Positions 22,130-34,550 of a stretch of DNA of 64,000 bases are shown here, piece by piece. How positions within the stretch are numbered: position 1 is the first letter of the stretch; each line of letters starts with the position of its first letter. Source of the stretch: Adiantum capillus-veneris (taxonomy: Eukaryota > Streptophyta > Polypodiopsida > Polypodiales > Pteridaceae); assembly GCA_014529385.2 (NCBI GenBank), contig CM043970.1:62669496-62733495 (forward strand), in the 5' to 3' direction. The notes beneath the pieces were generated by a model, which searched no databases, was not told the origin of the DNA, and saw only the letters and a program-made list of their open reading frames with translations. The translations under genes and the position numbers were made by a program.

Positions 22130-23760
22130 TATGTGTACCAAAACCGTAGGTTAGGGCATATAAGGTAACATCAAGACCCTCCCAAGAAAGAAGACCCACA
22201 AGGTATCAACCTTGACAATATCCTAGGATATCTAAGCAGCATGTATACAACAAAACAACATTGAATGATGCTTAAGTCTACCAGAACTCTCAAGAGGATA
22301 CATAATAGAGATGGATCTCAAAGAATCTTCCTCTTAGAAAAGGACTTTACACAGGGTATACAAAGATTTGGCTACTAGTCAACCACAAGCCAACCGCAAC
22401 TACACCAGACCTGCTTGAAGATCTCAAGAACTCAACAAGACCTAGAGCGAAGCAAAGTCAACAATGGAGATACAAATGTCATCAAGAGATTTGGTTTCCT
22501 AAGTCTTCCAATGCTCTTAGTCAAAAGCCAAATGACGATAGTGAACAGAGGCCTACAACAACATGAAAGACTCCTATCAATTGGCTTAATTGGAGAATTG
22601 AATAGATAGTGAAGTCTTCATAATGAAAGAAGGACAAACCAACCAACGAGAATACAAATTTGAAGATCATAAAATAGGTATGGAAAAATAAACCTTCAAT
22701 GCCAACTTGGTCCTTCACTAATCCTCTTTTTGAGGATTCAAGCTTATTTTTACCTGAAGAAATGGTTGTAGTAAGCTCAAGAGTGTAAAAAGTCAAGTCT
22801 CTAAGGTGAAAAAAATATTGTTTGGCATAGTCAGAGTCGGGTTTCTAAGCCATAAAATGAGCAAAGTATTAGTCCCAAAGCTTGAAGTCATATTAAACTA
22901 TGTGCTAAGAGTCGTAGTTATTAGGCTTACGCTCAAGCTGGAAGAGTTGAGCATATCTAAGTCGTGTTGCTCATGCTAGATGAGATGAGCATAAGAGTCG
23001 AAGTCTATTAACTTACAATTGGTGGAGTGGCGTAAAGTCCAACACTCATGCACAATGCACAGTAAGAGGAGAGCACATATCCTTGTCAATGAAAACCATT
23101 CTTAAAGGGGTGTCAGCGTGCAAAGCCATGTCATATGCTTTTATAGCTGCACCATCTTTTCGAAGAACCCCTCAAAATCTTTCTTGCACAGCATATTGTT
23201 TCCCATGAATTTCGTGTATGCATAAATAGGATGTCCCATCATTGGACATATGAATTAGATACTCTTTTTCACCTCCACCTATGCACCTTGAGTGGACTAA
23301 AACAGGAAAACCAATGTTCCATCATGCTACCCTCTCATATTTGCTGCCTTTTAATTCCATATCTATAAGCAACTAATTCCTCAAGTACTTTATGAATATT
23401 TCCAACGCCAGTAAGTACTCCAATAATGCGCTTATCCCAAAGACACTTTTTTCCCACTGGATTTTTTTCCCTTTGGTCATCTAGGTATTAGACCCTAATT
23501 TAGAACCTCATCATTCTACTTCCCTTGTACATACTATTCATAAATAAACAATAGCCACATCATTATGCTATTGAAATGGAAAAATGCAACATCATCTCTC
23601 ACATCAGACATATTCGGACCACTGAAGATGCTGCAACAAACAACCTCATTGACAAATTCAATGACAAATGAAGACAATCAGCCCATCAAAAACCAATCAA
23701 AAACCTTCCACAGCCTCCATGAACACTTTTCAATAGTGCTCAAGGAGGGGCACTAAAATC
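22130..23760. other. Mostly unassigned DNA with a possible decayed coding stretch
   Basis: No recognisable gene. On the minus strand around 23.0-23.5 kb, neighbouring frames give coherent-looking text (for example GVLTGVGNIHKVLEELVAYR and GGEKEYLIHMSNDG) with frameshifts. A short plus-strand frame ends LHEHFSIVLKEGH at 23756, the style of a gypsy polyprotein C-terminus, just before a polypurine tract. Confidence 0.3.
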
Positions 23761-23761
23761 A

Positions 23762-23800
23762 CAAGGGGGGAATGTTAACTGAGTCAACGTCAGTTAACAG
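23762..23800 (+). repeat. Polypurine tract and start of a gypsy-type LTR
   Basis: ACAAGGGGGGAA leads into TGTTAACTGAGTCAACG, followed by TCAGTTAACA. The first 25 bases form an inverted repeat with 9-bp arms (GTTAACTGA and TCAGTTAAC). PPT plus TG start is the normal 3' LTR junction. The LTR end cannot be fixed, because repeat block A begins within about 340 bp. Confidence 0.45.
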
Positions 23801-24992
23801 GAGCTTCTAAAGATGGAATACATACGGATGCACATCGAAGATCAATACGAAGAAACACTAAAGATTGGAGTTACATATTTTTAAGGTTTTCCCAAAATGG
23901 TCACGTATTGTAAATCCCAATTTATTTCAAACCATTGTAATATTTCTAATGTGTTACGGGCTCAATGGGAGTTCCAAGATGTAAGAAATAGGTCAGTTAT
24001 TGTGTCTAGGTTGAAGATTCAGTAAGTTGTGGAGCCCTAGAGGCCTTGGGTGCCCGTACATTGCATATTTTTACCCTAGGTACATAAGGCAGTGTGTAAA
24101 GGAAATCAGGGTAAGAGCTCTTGAGGTGTGTGGCTATGGAGTCCTTGCGCTTCTCCTTGATCATGAGACTTGATTAACACTAATCAATGATTCATTCTCT
24201 TTCACTATGCCTCTCTCATGCTTCTTATGATTGACTATGATGCTGAAATTAGCTAGATTGTAACTAATTAGTGGTTAATCCCTCTCTAATCTTGTGTGAT
24301 TGCCTTCTTTTCCTTGTGTGTGCATGTAGGTTTGATTGGAGTGTGGTGCTCGATATATCTATGTGTGTGTGATTGCGATTAGTGCGTTGCATGGTAGGAT
24401 TAGTGTTGTGTGCATCTTGCAATCGCTAGTGTGTGTGATTGGGTTGATTAGAGGTAAAGAGAAGTGGATGTGGAGATTGCCCTTCATTGTGGCTTAGCTC
24501 CGCCATACGTGGAGAAGCTCACCTTGTAGAGTTAACCATTTGTGTTGCCATAATTAGCTCACTTACGATGTGAGTGTTTCCATGCCCTAGTTGGGTAGCT
24601 CATCCCTTCGGATTGATAATTTTGTTGGTCGGAGCTATTGAAACGATGGAACCCCCCACAGATCTTCCACACACGTTGTGTGTGTGTATGGTTGTTGAGA
24701 GATGACTAGCTACACAAGGGTGGATGCAGCTAGCTGCATGCTATGACTTTAGAGAGAGAGAGAGAGAGAGGACTTGTATTTTCCACATCAGCAAGGTGGA
24801 CTGCATGGTGAAAGTGATGACCATCGATGAGTGGGAGTCCAGGGATAGAGATGGATGGAGTGTGTGTAGCTAGCAGATTAAGCCACTGGGGTTGGTGGAT
24901 TGGTGGCTATACAAAATTGTAGTTTGTGGAGTTTAATGTGTGTGATCATGGCAGTTTTCTCTATGATGCGGCCATACAATGATTGAGCTCTA

Positions 24993-25019
24993 CTATATAT
25001 TATATATATATATATATAT
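24993..25019. repeat. (TA)n microsatellite, copy A
   Basis: A short TA run matching the longer (TA)n at 39087-39119 in copy B. Confidence 0.9.
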
Positions 25020-25613
25020 CTTTTTTTATCAGTGCATCAATTTCTAGTGGTTGTGTCACCTGTGTGCCCTGCCCATGCAGGTAATTCGCTCATCATAGGT
25101 GGTAGGCCTCTTGAAATTCTTCTCACGACATTTAAGATATTCTTCATTTTACTCCTATTGCATCTTTATGGATCAACTCCTATGATGAAAAAACAATTTT
25201 CCCTTTACTTCCCCCTCTCCTTATTTTTTAGGCTGTGCAAAACCTCTCGATCTAGTAGCTTCTTCCCTTGTAGTTTTCACTCACACCAAACTCTTCATTC
25301 ATTCCTAGTGTGACCGTTTATGTATATGCTACTTGTAATGTGATCAAATGCACACAAATTAATTGTACTTATATTTACTATATCAGCATTATATATACCG
25401 ATTACTCTCTATAAGTAGTTAATCTCTCTATTATGCTATTTATATAGCTATATCTAGCTATGAATCATCTACAATTCAAGCATAAACTTTAATGTCAGTG
25501 ATATGATATAACATTAAAAATTCAGCAAAAAGAGAAAGAAAGATGATGAAACACTTAACTTTGATTCCCCTTATCCATGATTGAAAAAACTCCCAAGTGC
25601 ATGACCTTGGCTT

Positions 25614-26141
25614 TGATATCACTCCTACAAATGGGAGTGCGGTGGCCCTGCAAAATATCTCAAATAGCTTATAAAAATAGTAAAACACCACAAATATGCA
25701 TACTTGACAAATCTTGTAAGCATATAATCAAATCGTACACGAGCATAGAGAGATAGAGAGCGAGAGAGCACATACTGGTGCACTTCCTAGAGCAGAGTGC
25801 TACGCCCACACAACGAGAGAGAAGAGTGGAGACGAGAGAAGAATAATGCAAGCACTGGGTGAAATCTCTCCCCGTGCAAGAGTGACCATTTCCCTCTTGC
25901 ACGTATTTACTTTATAGATTTCTTGAATGGTCAAAGTGAGTACAAATTGGTCGGCCCCTCATAAATGGTCAAAGCTCATAAAAGAGCACTTGAATAGTAA
26001 AATGCACATAAAATATATCTATCCATTCACGTAGGCTTGGATGGCTCAAGCCTTCTCCACCTGCCAGTTGCAATAAATAGTAAAATATCAATTCCATTAC
26101 ACTTTTGCACACGGATACTCACAATTGGTATCACAAAAAGG
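25614..26141 (+). repeat. Candidate LTR with tRNA-iMet-like primer-binding site, copy A
   Basis: The stretch from TGATATCACTCCTAC (25614) to GGATACTCACA (26123) has TG/CA ends. It is directly followed by ATTGGTATCACAAAAAGG, a decayed version of the iMet site TGGTATCAGAGC (26126-26141). On the opposite strand, CCTTGGCTTTGATATCA (25605-25621) also reads like an iMet site. Orientation is therefore ambiguous. The plus-strand reading agrees with the copia gag about 3 kb downstream. Copy B repeats the arrangement at 40065-40593. Confidence 0.4.
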
Positions 26142-29136
26142 CACGGTGGAGAGGATCTTGTAGGTGTAGCTCATATGGCAGCTCATGGATATGGCGATAG
26201 TGTGCTTAGAGCTTGATATCCTTAGCAACCTACATTGATTTCAATCATAAGAACTATGACAATTAGATTCCTACATAGTAGAGCATTGTGTAATTTGCAT
26301 TTTTGGACATTCATATGGAATTTTAATGCTCTTTAAGATTTGATATAGCTTGTATTTGTATATGCAAGTACTGGTATTGGATATGGACTTTGCATTGATA
26401 CACATCCAAATGCATGTTTTGGGCATGTTTATAATTATAGTTGGCATGCAACTTTGATATGTATGCTTTCACAAACTACCACTTTGTCAAGCATCATTGG
26501 ACATAGCTTTGTGAGATGCATTGAGAAAATGTGTTTTCTCGTAGGTTATGCCTACTATACAATTTTGATTGCGTTGTGCTCTTTTTGAGATCCTGTACTC
26601 CCCACAAGGAGATGACTTCAATCGAGTTATATGTTGTGCTTGCATTTTATTGGTGAATGTTTATTTGTATATATCGATACATCTAGCATAGAAATTAACT
26701 TTCTTCCATGTACGTTGAGTTGCAAATACTACCTTTCACTCTCATTGTGGAGCCTTATTAGCATTATGTGACAATTTGATTGATACTGAACCTTTGCAGC
26801 CTTTTGAGACGATCATTGTGATGTTTTCTTTCAGCTAGGATATTCTCAAATATTGGCATTTCTTTGATGATATAGGTAGATGGAGTTATCCCTGTTGTGA
26901 TCTTGTCCCATAAGCTATGTATAGAGAGATTTAGATGATTTGTATGCCATGTTGAAAAATAAAATTTGATCAGCTTGGGTCATACTTAGTACACTTTCTT
27001 AGTGAAATAATCTATATGCACAATGTCAATGCTTTGACAGTTTTATAGACTCTATTTCAATTGAGATTTTCTCCAATTCTGACTATAAAATTGATTGTTG
27101 GTATTGAGGCACTCCGGGGCGGGCAACAAAAGAGGACACCTCTAAACACCCCTCAAGGCTCCCACACTGCTCAATTAGGGATGGGGCTACCACAAACAAG
27201 AAAACAAAAACAAACCCACATCCACAACAAATGAAGGGGCACCACCTAGTTATATAGCAAGCTAGGACGCAAAAGAGAAGAATCCCTCAGCAATAAAAGC
27301 AAGAAGGAAGGGTACACTACAACTAATATCAATGCTACAAATACACACACCAAACACACACATACACACACACATAGACACACACACACACACAGTTTTG
27401 TGCAAGGATTTAGCTTCAATTTTAATGATTGACGCGGGTGTATAAACAACTTGGAGGAGAGTCAAGAGACACACTTAAGCTTGATGATGTTGCAGTCTAC
27501 ATATTATCTTAGGGTTATGGAAACCCTCTCACCATACAAACCTCTTATAATTTTTTCTCAAGCAACAAAGCAAACACAAGAGCTCTTGAATCACATACAA
27601 GGAAATACTACAAAAGAATCTTAAAATGAGAACACGTCAACTTAAACCAAACAAGATGAGGTTGCAAGAGTGAATTGGAGAGACTCAAGAGAGTTTTGAA
27701 TCGTGATTGCATCCAGATTATTGATTCAATTGATTTGCAAGATTAGGTATAATTTTGATTGGAAATTACAAATGACTCACTCCCTTGCAATGTTACAACT
27801 ATCTCAAAGAAGCTTTCCTATACACCACAAGTAGTGGTGTATAGAGTGCTCACTCACTCTCCCTACAACTAAGATGGTGGATAGTACGCTTAAAATAGTG
27901 AGAAATAGTGTAGATATCATGCCATTTACAAAGGGAAAAGGGTTCTATTTATAGGTGAGAAGAGCCCTTATTAGGATTATCTCCTCATCAACATTTACAT
28001 AGAAATCTACATAGAAATCCATGTTTATGATTTTTTTCAATGAGAGTGGGGTTGTCTTGTCTCGTGATTCTCATGGATGTGGGCTCAAGAGGAGACAATT
28101 ATTAAGGTGAAATAGAGAAGATTCTAGAGAGGTGAGTGTTTTTTGTGTGAGGTTGCCTACTCCAAAGTAGAGTAGAGTGAGTGCAATTTACAAGAAAAAT
28201 TTAGTAGTTAGTGTTAGCAATCACTAGAAAAATTTAGTAATATATTTACAATGGGTAGAGTGAATTGAAGGATGAGAAAAGAGGTGTGAATGAGATGGGT
28301 ATACTCTTGAGATGGTGAATCCTTGAGGAGTCTTGGACTCACCCGTGCGTAGATTGTCGAAAGTGACCGTCGTTCATCTTCTTCTTCTTTTCATGCCGCC
28401 GCCATAGTTAAATCACCAAAAAGGGAGTGAGGGTTTTGTTAATGAAACCACCATTTACCAGAGATTAAATATGGTTAGGTTGCTGGTTTTTTTGCATTCT
28501 TGAAAGGGTAGAATAAAATTGTAATATGGGAATATAGAGAGAGATATGAAGATGGTGGATGTAAGTAGAACTTCAAAAGAGAGCAATGGTGCGAGAGGGG
28601 AGACAAATGGTGAAGAGGGTGAGAAAAAACCATGAAAGTTGCGTGTTTGAGTGAGGAATAGAGAGAAATGTGTGTGTGTGTGTGTGTGTGTGTGAGTGGA
28701 AGTAGGAAAGTAGGTGAGAGAAGACTTTATTTCTATATGGAATAAAGAGTATGCAAAATGATTAAAAAAGAATTTGTTAATGGTGAGTCAATGTACATAG
28801 CATACATAGGCAAATAGCACACACCTAGGTAGAAATATTTAATTAAAAATAGATGCCAAATTAATTATGAAACTTCCTTATATCTAGGCCCTATATACAA
28901 TGAGATATTTAGAGACAAATGGTCCATAATATATTTTTAATTTTATTTTTGTTTTGGCTCACCTAACCCAATGACTAGCTAGTTGAGGATTTAAGGAGAT
29001 ATGAGAAAAGTCCCCTAACTCACACACTCCTATGTACAATGAAATGGTAGGGATAGCCACAGTGTTTGGGTGATTTTGGTAGGGTGAGGATGTTCACTAT
29101 GGAAATTTGGATAGCAGAAAATGGCTATGAGTGTTT
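26142..29136. other. Non-coding part of block A
   Basis: About 3 kb between the candidate primer-binding site and gag, unusually long for a copia leader. It includes CA and TG runs (27339-27395, 28671-28694) and no credible protein. It matches copy B at about 40.6-44.3 kb. Copy B holds two extra pieces (90 bp and about 636 bp) that are absent here. Confidence 0.6.
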
Positions 29137-29705
29137 ATGGCCTTGTCTTCTCAAAAGGATATCTACAATATCCAAAAGTTTGATGGCACAAATTTCAATA
29201 TCTAGAAAGAACAAATCCATGATGTGTTGAGTTTGAAAGGCAATAGCACCATTATTTGAACACCAAGAGGGTCATGATTACACATAGACCATGTAGAGGT
29301 TTCTTGATATAAATGTGAGGTCCACCATCTATTTACACCTTGCAAAGTCAGCGTTCTTTGCCATTGTTGGTGAAGCCACCACTGATGATCTATGGCAAAA
29401 GTTATGTAGCACTTATGAGCTCAAAATTTTCTTAAGTCAATTGACTGGGCATCTTATGTCAAACTCTTACAAAGAAGAAACATAAGAAATCTCTTGAATC
29501 AACCAAGTCTAGTGATGCTTATGTTGCTTACTCTCATAGATAGAGAAATTGCACTCTCGATCATGCCAAGTGCAAACGAACGTTTTTTCACAATAAGTCT
29601 GATAATTCATGCATGATATCAAGTGCTAATATTTCCATAGGAAGGGACACATGAAGAAATATGTTCAGATGGATTATGAAATTTTCAAATGGCTTTTAAT
29701 TTAGA
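29137..29705 (+). pseudogene. gag: Copia gag remnant, copy A
   Basis: MALSSQKDIYNIQKFDGTNFNI opens a UBN2-type copia gag. A TAG replaces the usual Trp of the N-x-W-K block. ATTDDLWQKLCSTYEL follows, then deletions. About 96 bp are missing between two ATGAG words relative to copy B, and a second gap of about 33 bp follows. SSDAYVAYS-type text and a decayed zinc-knuckle area (NISIGRDT) end the piece. The piece is then joined directly to gypsy sequence. It encodes no usable protein. Confidence 0.7.
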
Positions 29706-29739
29706 ATGAACTAAAAAGGTAGAAAAGATCGAAGGATGG

Positions 29740-30091
29740 AGATCCTACAAGAGTTTGACCTTCAGATACATTACCAAAGAGAAATCTAATGTGTTGCCAA
29801 ATGCGCTTAGATGGCCCAAGTTTATTCCGATTAAGAAAATGACTAAAATAACAAAGTTCAAAAAAATCTTCATTGAACATCTCTACAAGCTATATGTCTT
29901 GCTCATAGATATAGTTTCAGTTAGAGATAGGAAGTTCAAAAGTATCTTGATGTATGGTTTTCACCCGAAATCTCCTATGGCTGTAGGCCTAGAGAGGAGA
30001 AGATTCAATCTATCAATAATTTCCTTGAAGATATGAATGCTATATTGAAAGAGAAAAAGGAAATCATTCAAATTACACAACATTGTGTTGA
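29740..30091 (+). pseudogene. pol: Gypsy RNase H end and integrase fragment, copy A
   Basis: EILQEFDLQIHY at the junction and KSNVLPNALRWPKF correspond to the end of gypsy RNase H (the usual V-A-D-A-L-S-R). IFIEHLYKLYVLLIDIVSVRDRKF then matches the integrase block that normally reads I-V-S-D-R-D, with the catalytic Asp changed to Val. YGFHPKSPMAVGLERRRF continues. The integrase zinc finger between these two blocks is deleted. The fragment is cut at 30091 by a CACTA-like element. Confidence 0.75.
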
Positions 30092-31372
30092 CACTAGGTT
30101 GGTAGCAAAAAGGACACTTTAGTGTCCTTTTTTCACGAATTTAAATAAAATGGTACTTGAAATCTAGAACACATCTCAAGAAATGCTTTTGCAAACTTAT
30201 AAAATGCTATTCAAAGTAGTCATAGAAATTATAATCCCTCACTTTTGATCATAACCTCAATAGTAACTACACTCATGAAAAGAACCTACTCAAAACAACA
30301 TTGAATGTTTCATTAAAACTTGTACTCTAGCCTGAGAAAAAAATGAGTAGGGTGCATGCAATAATCCGTGGTAACTACTTGTATATGTGTTTGATATTTT
30401 TGCAATTGTCATGTGAGAAAAAAATTCTTTGTGGCTAGAATTAAATATAGAAAGTCCTGTTGGTCAAATATGCAATGTTCACAAATTCAATTAAAAATCA
30501 CAGAAAACATTTAGTTAATCTAAATTTACAATTTCTTATGATGCATATATACTAGATCTATGACTCCATTACATAAGGTGATAATTTGTAATGGTTATGC
30601 AAGCCACATTTGGTGATTTATGGCATATCAAAAAACTGTGCATGTTGTAATTATGATTTTTTATTTATAAAAGATAAGCCTTAAAATAAAGTCCACTTTT
30701 GGATTTTTTCATTCATCTCACTTATTTGTGTACAAATACCTCATATTGACACAATTGGGAGATTTATATACACACTTTCATTAGTTTTTCATAGAAATGT
30801 TTTTTTTGCAAGAAATTACTCACTACAATTTTTTTTAAATGCGCTTAAATTATAAGATGCCTATGAGTTTCAACCCTTGAAAAATTCTTAGTTGATGGGT
30901 ATTGACCTATAGATACATTATACATCTTAGGTTTTGTCTCATAACCTCGTCATCTTAATGAAAGAGGGCTTGAAAGACCAAAAGTTTCCTCTTTGTCAGC
31001 ATTTTTCCGATTTTTGTCTTTTGATTATAACAAAAATTTAGTCCCATAACTAGTTTTTCCTATCCATACACCCTTGAAATCTATGCATAATCTTATTTTG
31101 ATGAGAAGGTATATTCAATTTATGAAAATTTTGTTCAAACATCACTAAATGTCTATGATTTTTTCATCTTAAAACTTATCATTATAATCATAATTTGGTA
31201 TTAATTTTGGCAAAAGTAAAATTTGGCTATGTTCTTCACCTCATAGTTGACCTAAGATATGAACATGACCTATTATTTTTTTTCCTAGATTTACCAAATA
31301 ATTATGACAAGTTGTTAGAAAAATATGACACTTTAGTGTCTCAGGACATTTGAGTGTCCGATTACAGAAAAA
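30092..31372. mobile_element. Truncated CACTA-like element
   Basis: It starts CACTAGGTTGGTAGC, close to the CACTAGAATGGTAAC terminus at 35433. GGACACTTTAGTGTCC follows just inside. Near the far end GACACTTTAGTGTC and GGACATTTGAGTGTCC appear, but the expected terminal inverted repeat is missing. Compared with copy B, about 360 bp of integrase sequence has been replaced, so this is not a clean insertion. It has no transposase frame. Confidence 0.55.
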
Positions 31373-31468
31373 ACATTGGATAGACTTAGATGAGGAAGCA
31401 ACAAATTGGGAATTCCATAGTGCAATAGCCAAGAAATTTTCCCAATTTTTTCTCAAGGACAAAAACTC
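31373..31468 (+). pseudogene. pol: Gypsy integrase C-terminal (chromodomain-like) remnant, copy A
   Basis: HWIDLDEEATNWEFHSAIA with KKFSQFFLKDKN corresponds to the end of gypsy integrase, where a K-W-x-x-x-x-E-x-x-T-W-E signature is usual. Copy B carries the same end at 54571-54735. It sits immediately before a G run at the polypurine-tract position. Confidence 0.65.
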
Positions 31469-31481
31469 GGGGGGGGGGGGG
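31469..31481 (+). repeat. Poly(G) run of 13, polypurine-tract position, copy A
   Basis: An uninterrupted G run follows the gypsy integrase end. In copy B the same place has T14 followed by G33. Confidence 0.9.
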
Positions 31482-31589
31482 TTATGTCATGTAGGCTGTA
31501 ACACCAGTAATAGATGGCTGACCAAATGGCTAAAGTAGTGACCAAAAGGCTATGGCTAGTGACCATGCAGGGTTCAATGGTGAGGATTC

Positions 31590-33240
31590 CCATATCGAAG
31601 TGCACAAGCAGCTGGGCCAATGTGGACAACAACCAGCTAGGGGTCTTTGATAGCTGCTTTACAGCATGAGCATAAATCAATGTTAATCCCTCTGGCTTTG
31701 GATTTGTGTCCAATTGGAATGGAACCCCAAACAACCTTCCATAGGAAAACCTTCATTAGGTGAGGCTAGCTAGGACACCAGATATTAGTGATGACTATCA
31801 TCCACTTGGCCTCCGTCCACTACAATTGTCATTTCTTTTTAAGTGGATAAAAAACATCATTTTTGTACATGAAATTCAAACATATTTCTTTTGTTTGAGC
31901 GGCAGTGAACACTGTATTGCTAGACCACTACCAGGCTTTACAATCTAGGTTCACCTTAGAGATTGGCACAACGACAATTTTTAGACCTTCTAACACTCTT
32001 AAGACCGAGAGCCTTTCATTTCCATTGAGCTTGTATTGTGATTCTATCTTGTCAACCTCCTTCCAATGTTTTGTCCCAAAAATGTGCAAGATGGCTTGCT
32101 CCTTTGTTTCTATGCTTTTTGGCTCCTTCTCTCTGAAATTTGTTAATAAAGCCTCCTCCAATTTTAGAAAACCAAGGAGGCCCATTTTTTATTGAGCTAT
32201 TAAAATATATGGCAGTCTCTCTTAATATTAGTCAAGAGGCTTCTAGGGTACATTTATGTAGTAGCTCACTCGTACCCCTCCTAGCTTCAAACATGCCCGT
32301 GGTGCCAACAATTTGTTATGGACTTCCACATGTTTCCAACATGAGTCTCCTTTGGAGAAGGGCCTCACCTTGTCAACCATATCCCAAGCCATCATAACCC
32401 ATGCTTAACTTTTATTTGCTAGTGAAATGAAAAATTTGGCACACTACACTTTTGCATGTATTTTAGGGTTAAGGAATCCAACTCCTCCCTGTAGTCTGCG
32501 TCTAGCTACCCTCTCCCATTTTCCTCATTGCCAAGGCAACATATATTTTGTGTTGTTATTCCACAAAAACCCTTCGTTTGGTTTGAGGAATTCCTTCCAC
32601 TTGCACTTGGCCAATTAAAGCATTGGAAAGTAGAAAGACAAGTATGGGATCATGAACGAATTAATGACTTTCTCTGCTGTGGAAGGGGATAAACACATAC
32701 TTTCATCTTTCCATCTTACTATCAATAATTCCAAACCCTAGCAGGGCCCTTAGATGATGAAAACTGTTACCTTACTAACAACTTTGCCAAACTATTCAGA
32801 AGGGTCAAAAGAGTCAAATTTTTGTGAGAAATATTAGCCTTGACTTCTCAATATTGCATTTGGATGCTGAGGCCGTTGGAAACTTTTTCACTATCACTAG
32901 AGACTTTCTAAGCATTGGAGGGTTAGCTTTATGAAGAGAAAAGAGTCATAAGCAAAAATTTAATCGCGTAGTTGCTTGTTTCTTGCAATAGCCAACCCTT
33001 TGATTGGGCAAGTGGGTAGCCTTGTTTAATAGGTCTCCTAAGTTCAATTCCTCCCACCAATCCCATTCGTGCTTGGAAAAGTCTGTATATTTGATGTCAA
33101 CCATAGCTACAATAAGTTGTATATAGACCTTCCTTTGATAAAGCCATGTTGGTAGAAGATTGTCACAATTTTGGTACCCCCCATGTCCAAGACTACTCGT
33201 CAATTTGTCTCTGTACAAACCAATAGTTTTGGCTAAGTGC
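31590..33240 (-). pseudogene. LINE reverse transcriptase C-terminal half, copy A
   Basis: On the minus strand, text near 33.0 kb contains QGYPLA-like residues (RT region around the invariant Q-G). FMIPYLSFYFPML, CKWKEFLKPNEGFLWNN and GKWERVARRRLQGGVGF follow, matching the thumb region of plant LINE ORF2 (F-L-W and R-P-K-x-x-G-G-L-G). The zinc-binding end follows at about 31.7 kb in shifted frames. There are many stops. Copy B repeats it at 54.83-56.72 kb. Confidence 0.65.
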
Positions 33241-33305
33241 TAGGTGCACATGGTACAATAGTGCCATCGTGTCAGATAGGATAGGGGGATAGCAAGATAG
33301 GTACC

Positions 33306-33775
33306 ATGATCGTAGGAGATGTGAACATGACACCTCCTCTATCACGCCCAATTAAAGGAATCAAAATATTAGAACTGAAATGGGCTATTGAGATGAATGC
33401 TCTCGTGGTGGCTATCAGCAAGGCTACATATACAAAAATGCTAGCTAAAAATAAATTAAAAAAAGGGGGTCAAAGGGTCATGAGACTCAATATACAAAGT
33501 AGGAGAAATGGAGATGGAACTAGATGACCCTTTCAAGAACCTAGAAGAATTGTGGGAGCTGCAGGAGGCTAAACTAGAAAGAGAAATTGCAGCACTCCAA
33601 AAAGAGATTGCAAAAGAGTGAAATGGACTAAATAAGAGAGCACTTATTGGTGAGGTGCCTACGTCTTCCCAAATCAAAGACATGGCTTGCAAAGATAGGG
33701 CTCTTCAATTCCAAAAAAAGAATTTACCACAGAGGGTGGAAATTGAGAATGTATACACTATGGCAGTCGCCCCCG
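33306..33775 (+). pseudogene. Unrecognised coiled-coil coding remnant, copy A
   Basis: A plus-strand frame starts MIVGDVNMTPPLSRPIKG and runs to a stop at 33527. In the adjacent frame, text continues as PFKNLEELWELQEAKLEREI and IAALQKEIAKE, a heptad-like coiled coil, then QIKDMACKDRALQFQKK. It ends at a C run. The same text occurs in copy B (56.77-57.23 kb). Family unknown; a gag fragment is possible. Confidence 0.35.

Positions 33776-33807
<32 letters not shown>
33776..33807 (+). repeat. Poly(C) run of 32, copy A
   Basis: 32 consecutive C follow CCCCG. Copy B has a similar run at 57229-57261 interrupted by one A. Confidence 0.95.
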
Positions 33808-33809
<2 letters not shown>

Positions 33810-34199
33810 TCCCCTACATTGATTAAGAAGTAGCTTACAAAGTTGGACAATTTGGCCCTAGTCCTTGGCGTTATGGGTGGGTGCCAGCCAAGTAAAGGCT
33901 AATCAACTAGTTGTATGGTCCAAGTGTCTCAAATTATGATGGATCTATAGAGTTCATTTAGTATCTAGAAAAAGGCTTCTACATAATGCAATTCAATGAA
34001 GTAGAAATAGTTTCTAAGTTAATGGATAAAAGCCTAGGTCTTAGCAACTCTAGGACCGCATCTAGGAGAGCTCCCTCCGAGATCTCTCCCTAAACCAAAC
34101 AGGCAAGAGACTAGCGAATACCATAAGCCATGGTCACCATCATTCACCTATAAGTCTAATGACCATCAAAAGCATCTAAGGTGGGAGTCTTTCAGTCTT

Positions 34200-34550
34200 T
34201 TATTTTTCTTTATTCACAATTGTGAGTGGTGTTATTATATATGAACATTGTGAAGAACGTACGACAAACCTCAAGCACTTCTTGTGCCTTGATGTTCCAA
34301 TCACTGCAAAACAAGTTCTCTTTAGTCAATCTGAAGAAATCTAACCCCAGATGAGGATATGCTACATACACAAGGTGCCACCGCTCCTAGGGATTTTTGC
34401 ATTTTGTCTAGGAGTGGTTTACCTCCTCTATATTCCCTTTAATTCCTTGAGGAAATCCATTGTTTTGATTGTTGTTGCCCATCCAAATGCTTCTTGCTCC
34501 TATTGTAAAGAGCAATTTATTGATTTCTTCTATGATTTCTTCAAACATGG
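34200..34550 (-). pseudogene. LINE ORF2 C-terminal end, cut at the block boundary, copy A
   Basis: The minus strand matches 57652-57980 in copy B, where it reads INKLLFTIGARRIWMGNNN and further text after the zinc-binding domain of a LINE. Homology to copy B stops at 34550, in the middle of this LINE, so the block boundary is not an element end. Confidence 0.6.

Larger units (their letters stand above)
24114..34550 (+). repeat. Composite repeat block, copy A (10.4 kb)
   Basis: From AGAGCTCTTGAGGTG at 24114 to TCTTCAAACATGG at 34550 this block matches 38181-57980 collinearly, apart from listed insertions and deletions. It contains the LTR-like stretch, copia gag, gypsy RNase H and integrase pieces, LINE fragments and homopolymer runs in the same order. 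Flanks outside the limits are unrelated, which points to duplication of the whole composite rather than independent insertions. Copy A is the more damaged: it has deletions in gag and a truncated DNA transposon where copy B keeps about 360 bp of integrase. Confidence 0.88.

Noticed and set aside
24754-24900. CRISPR-like or satellite array
   Set aside because: Recurring words here are the GA repeat and block A/B duplication, not regularly spaced repeats with unique spacers.
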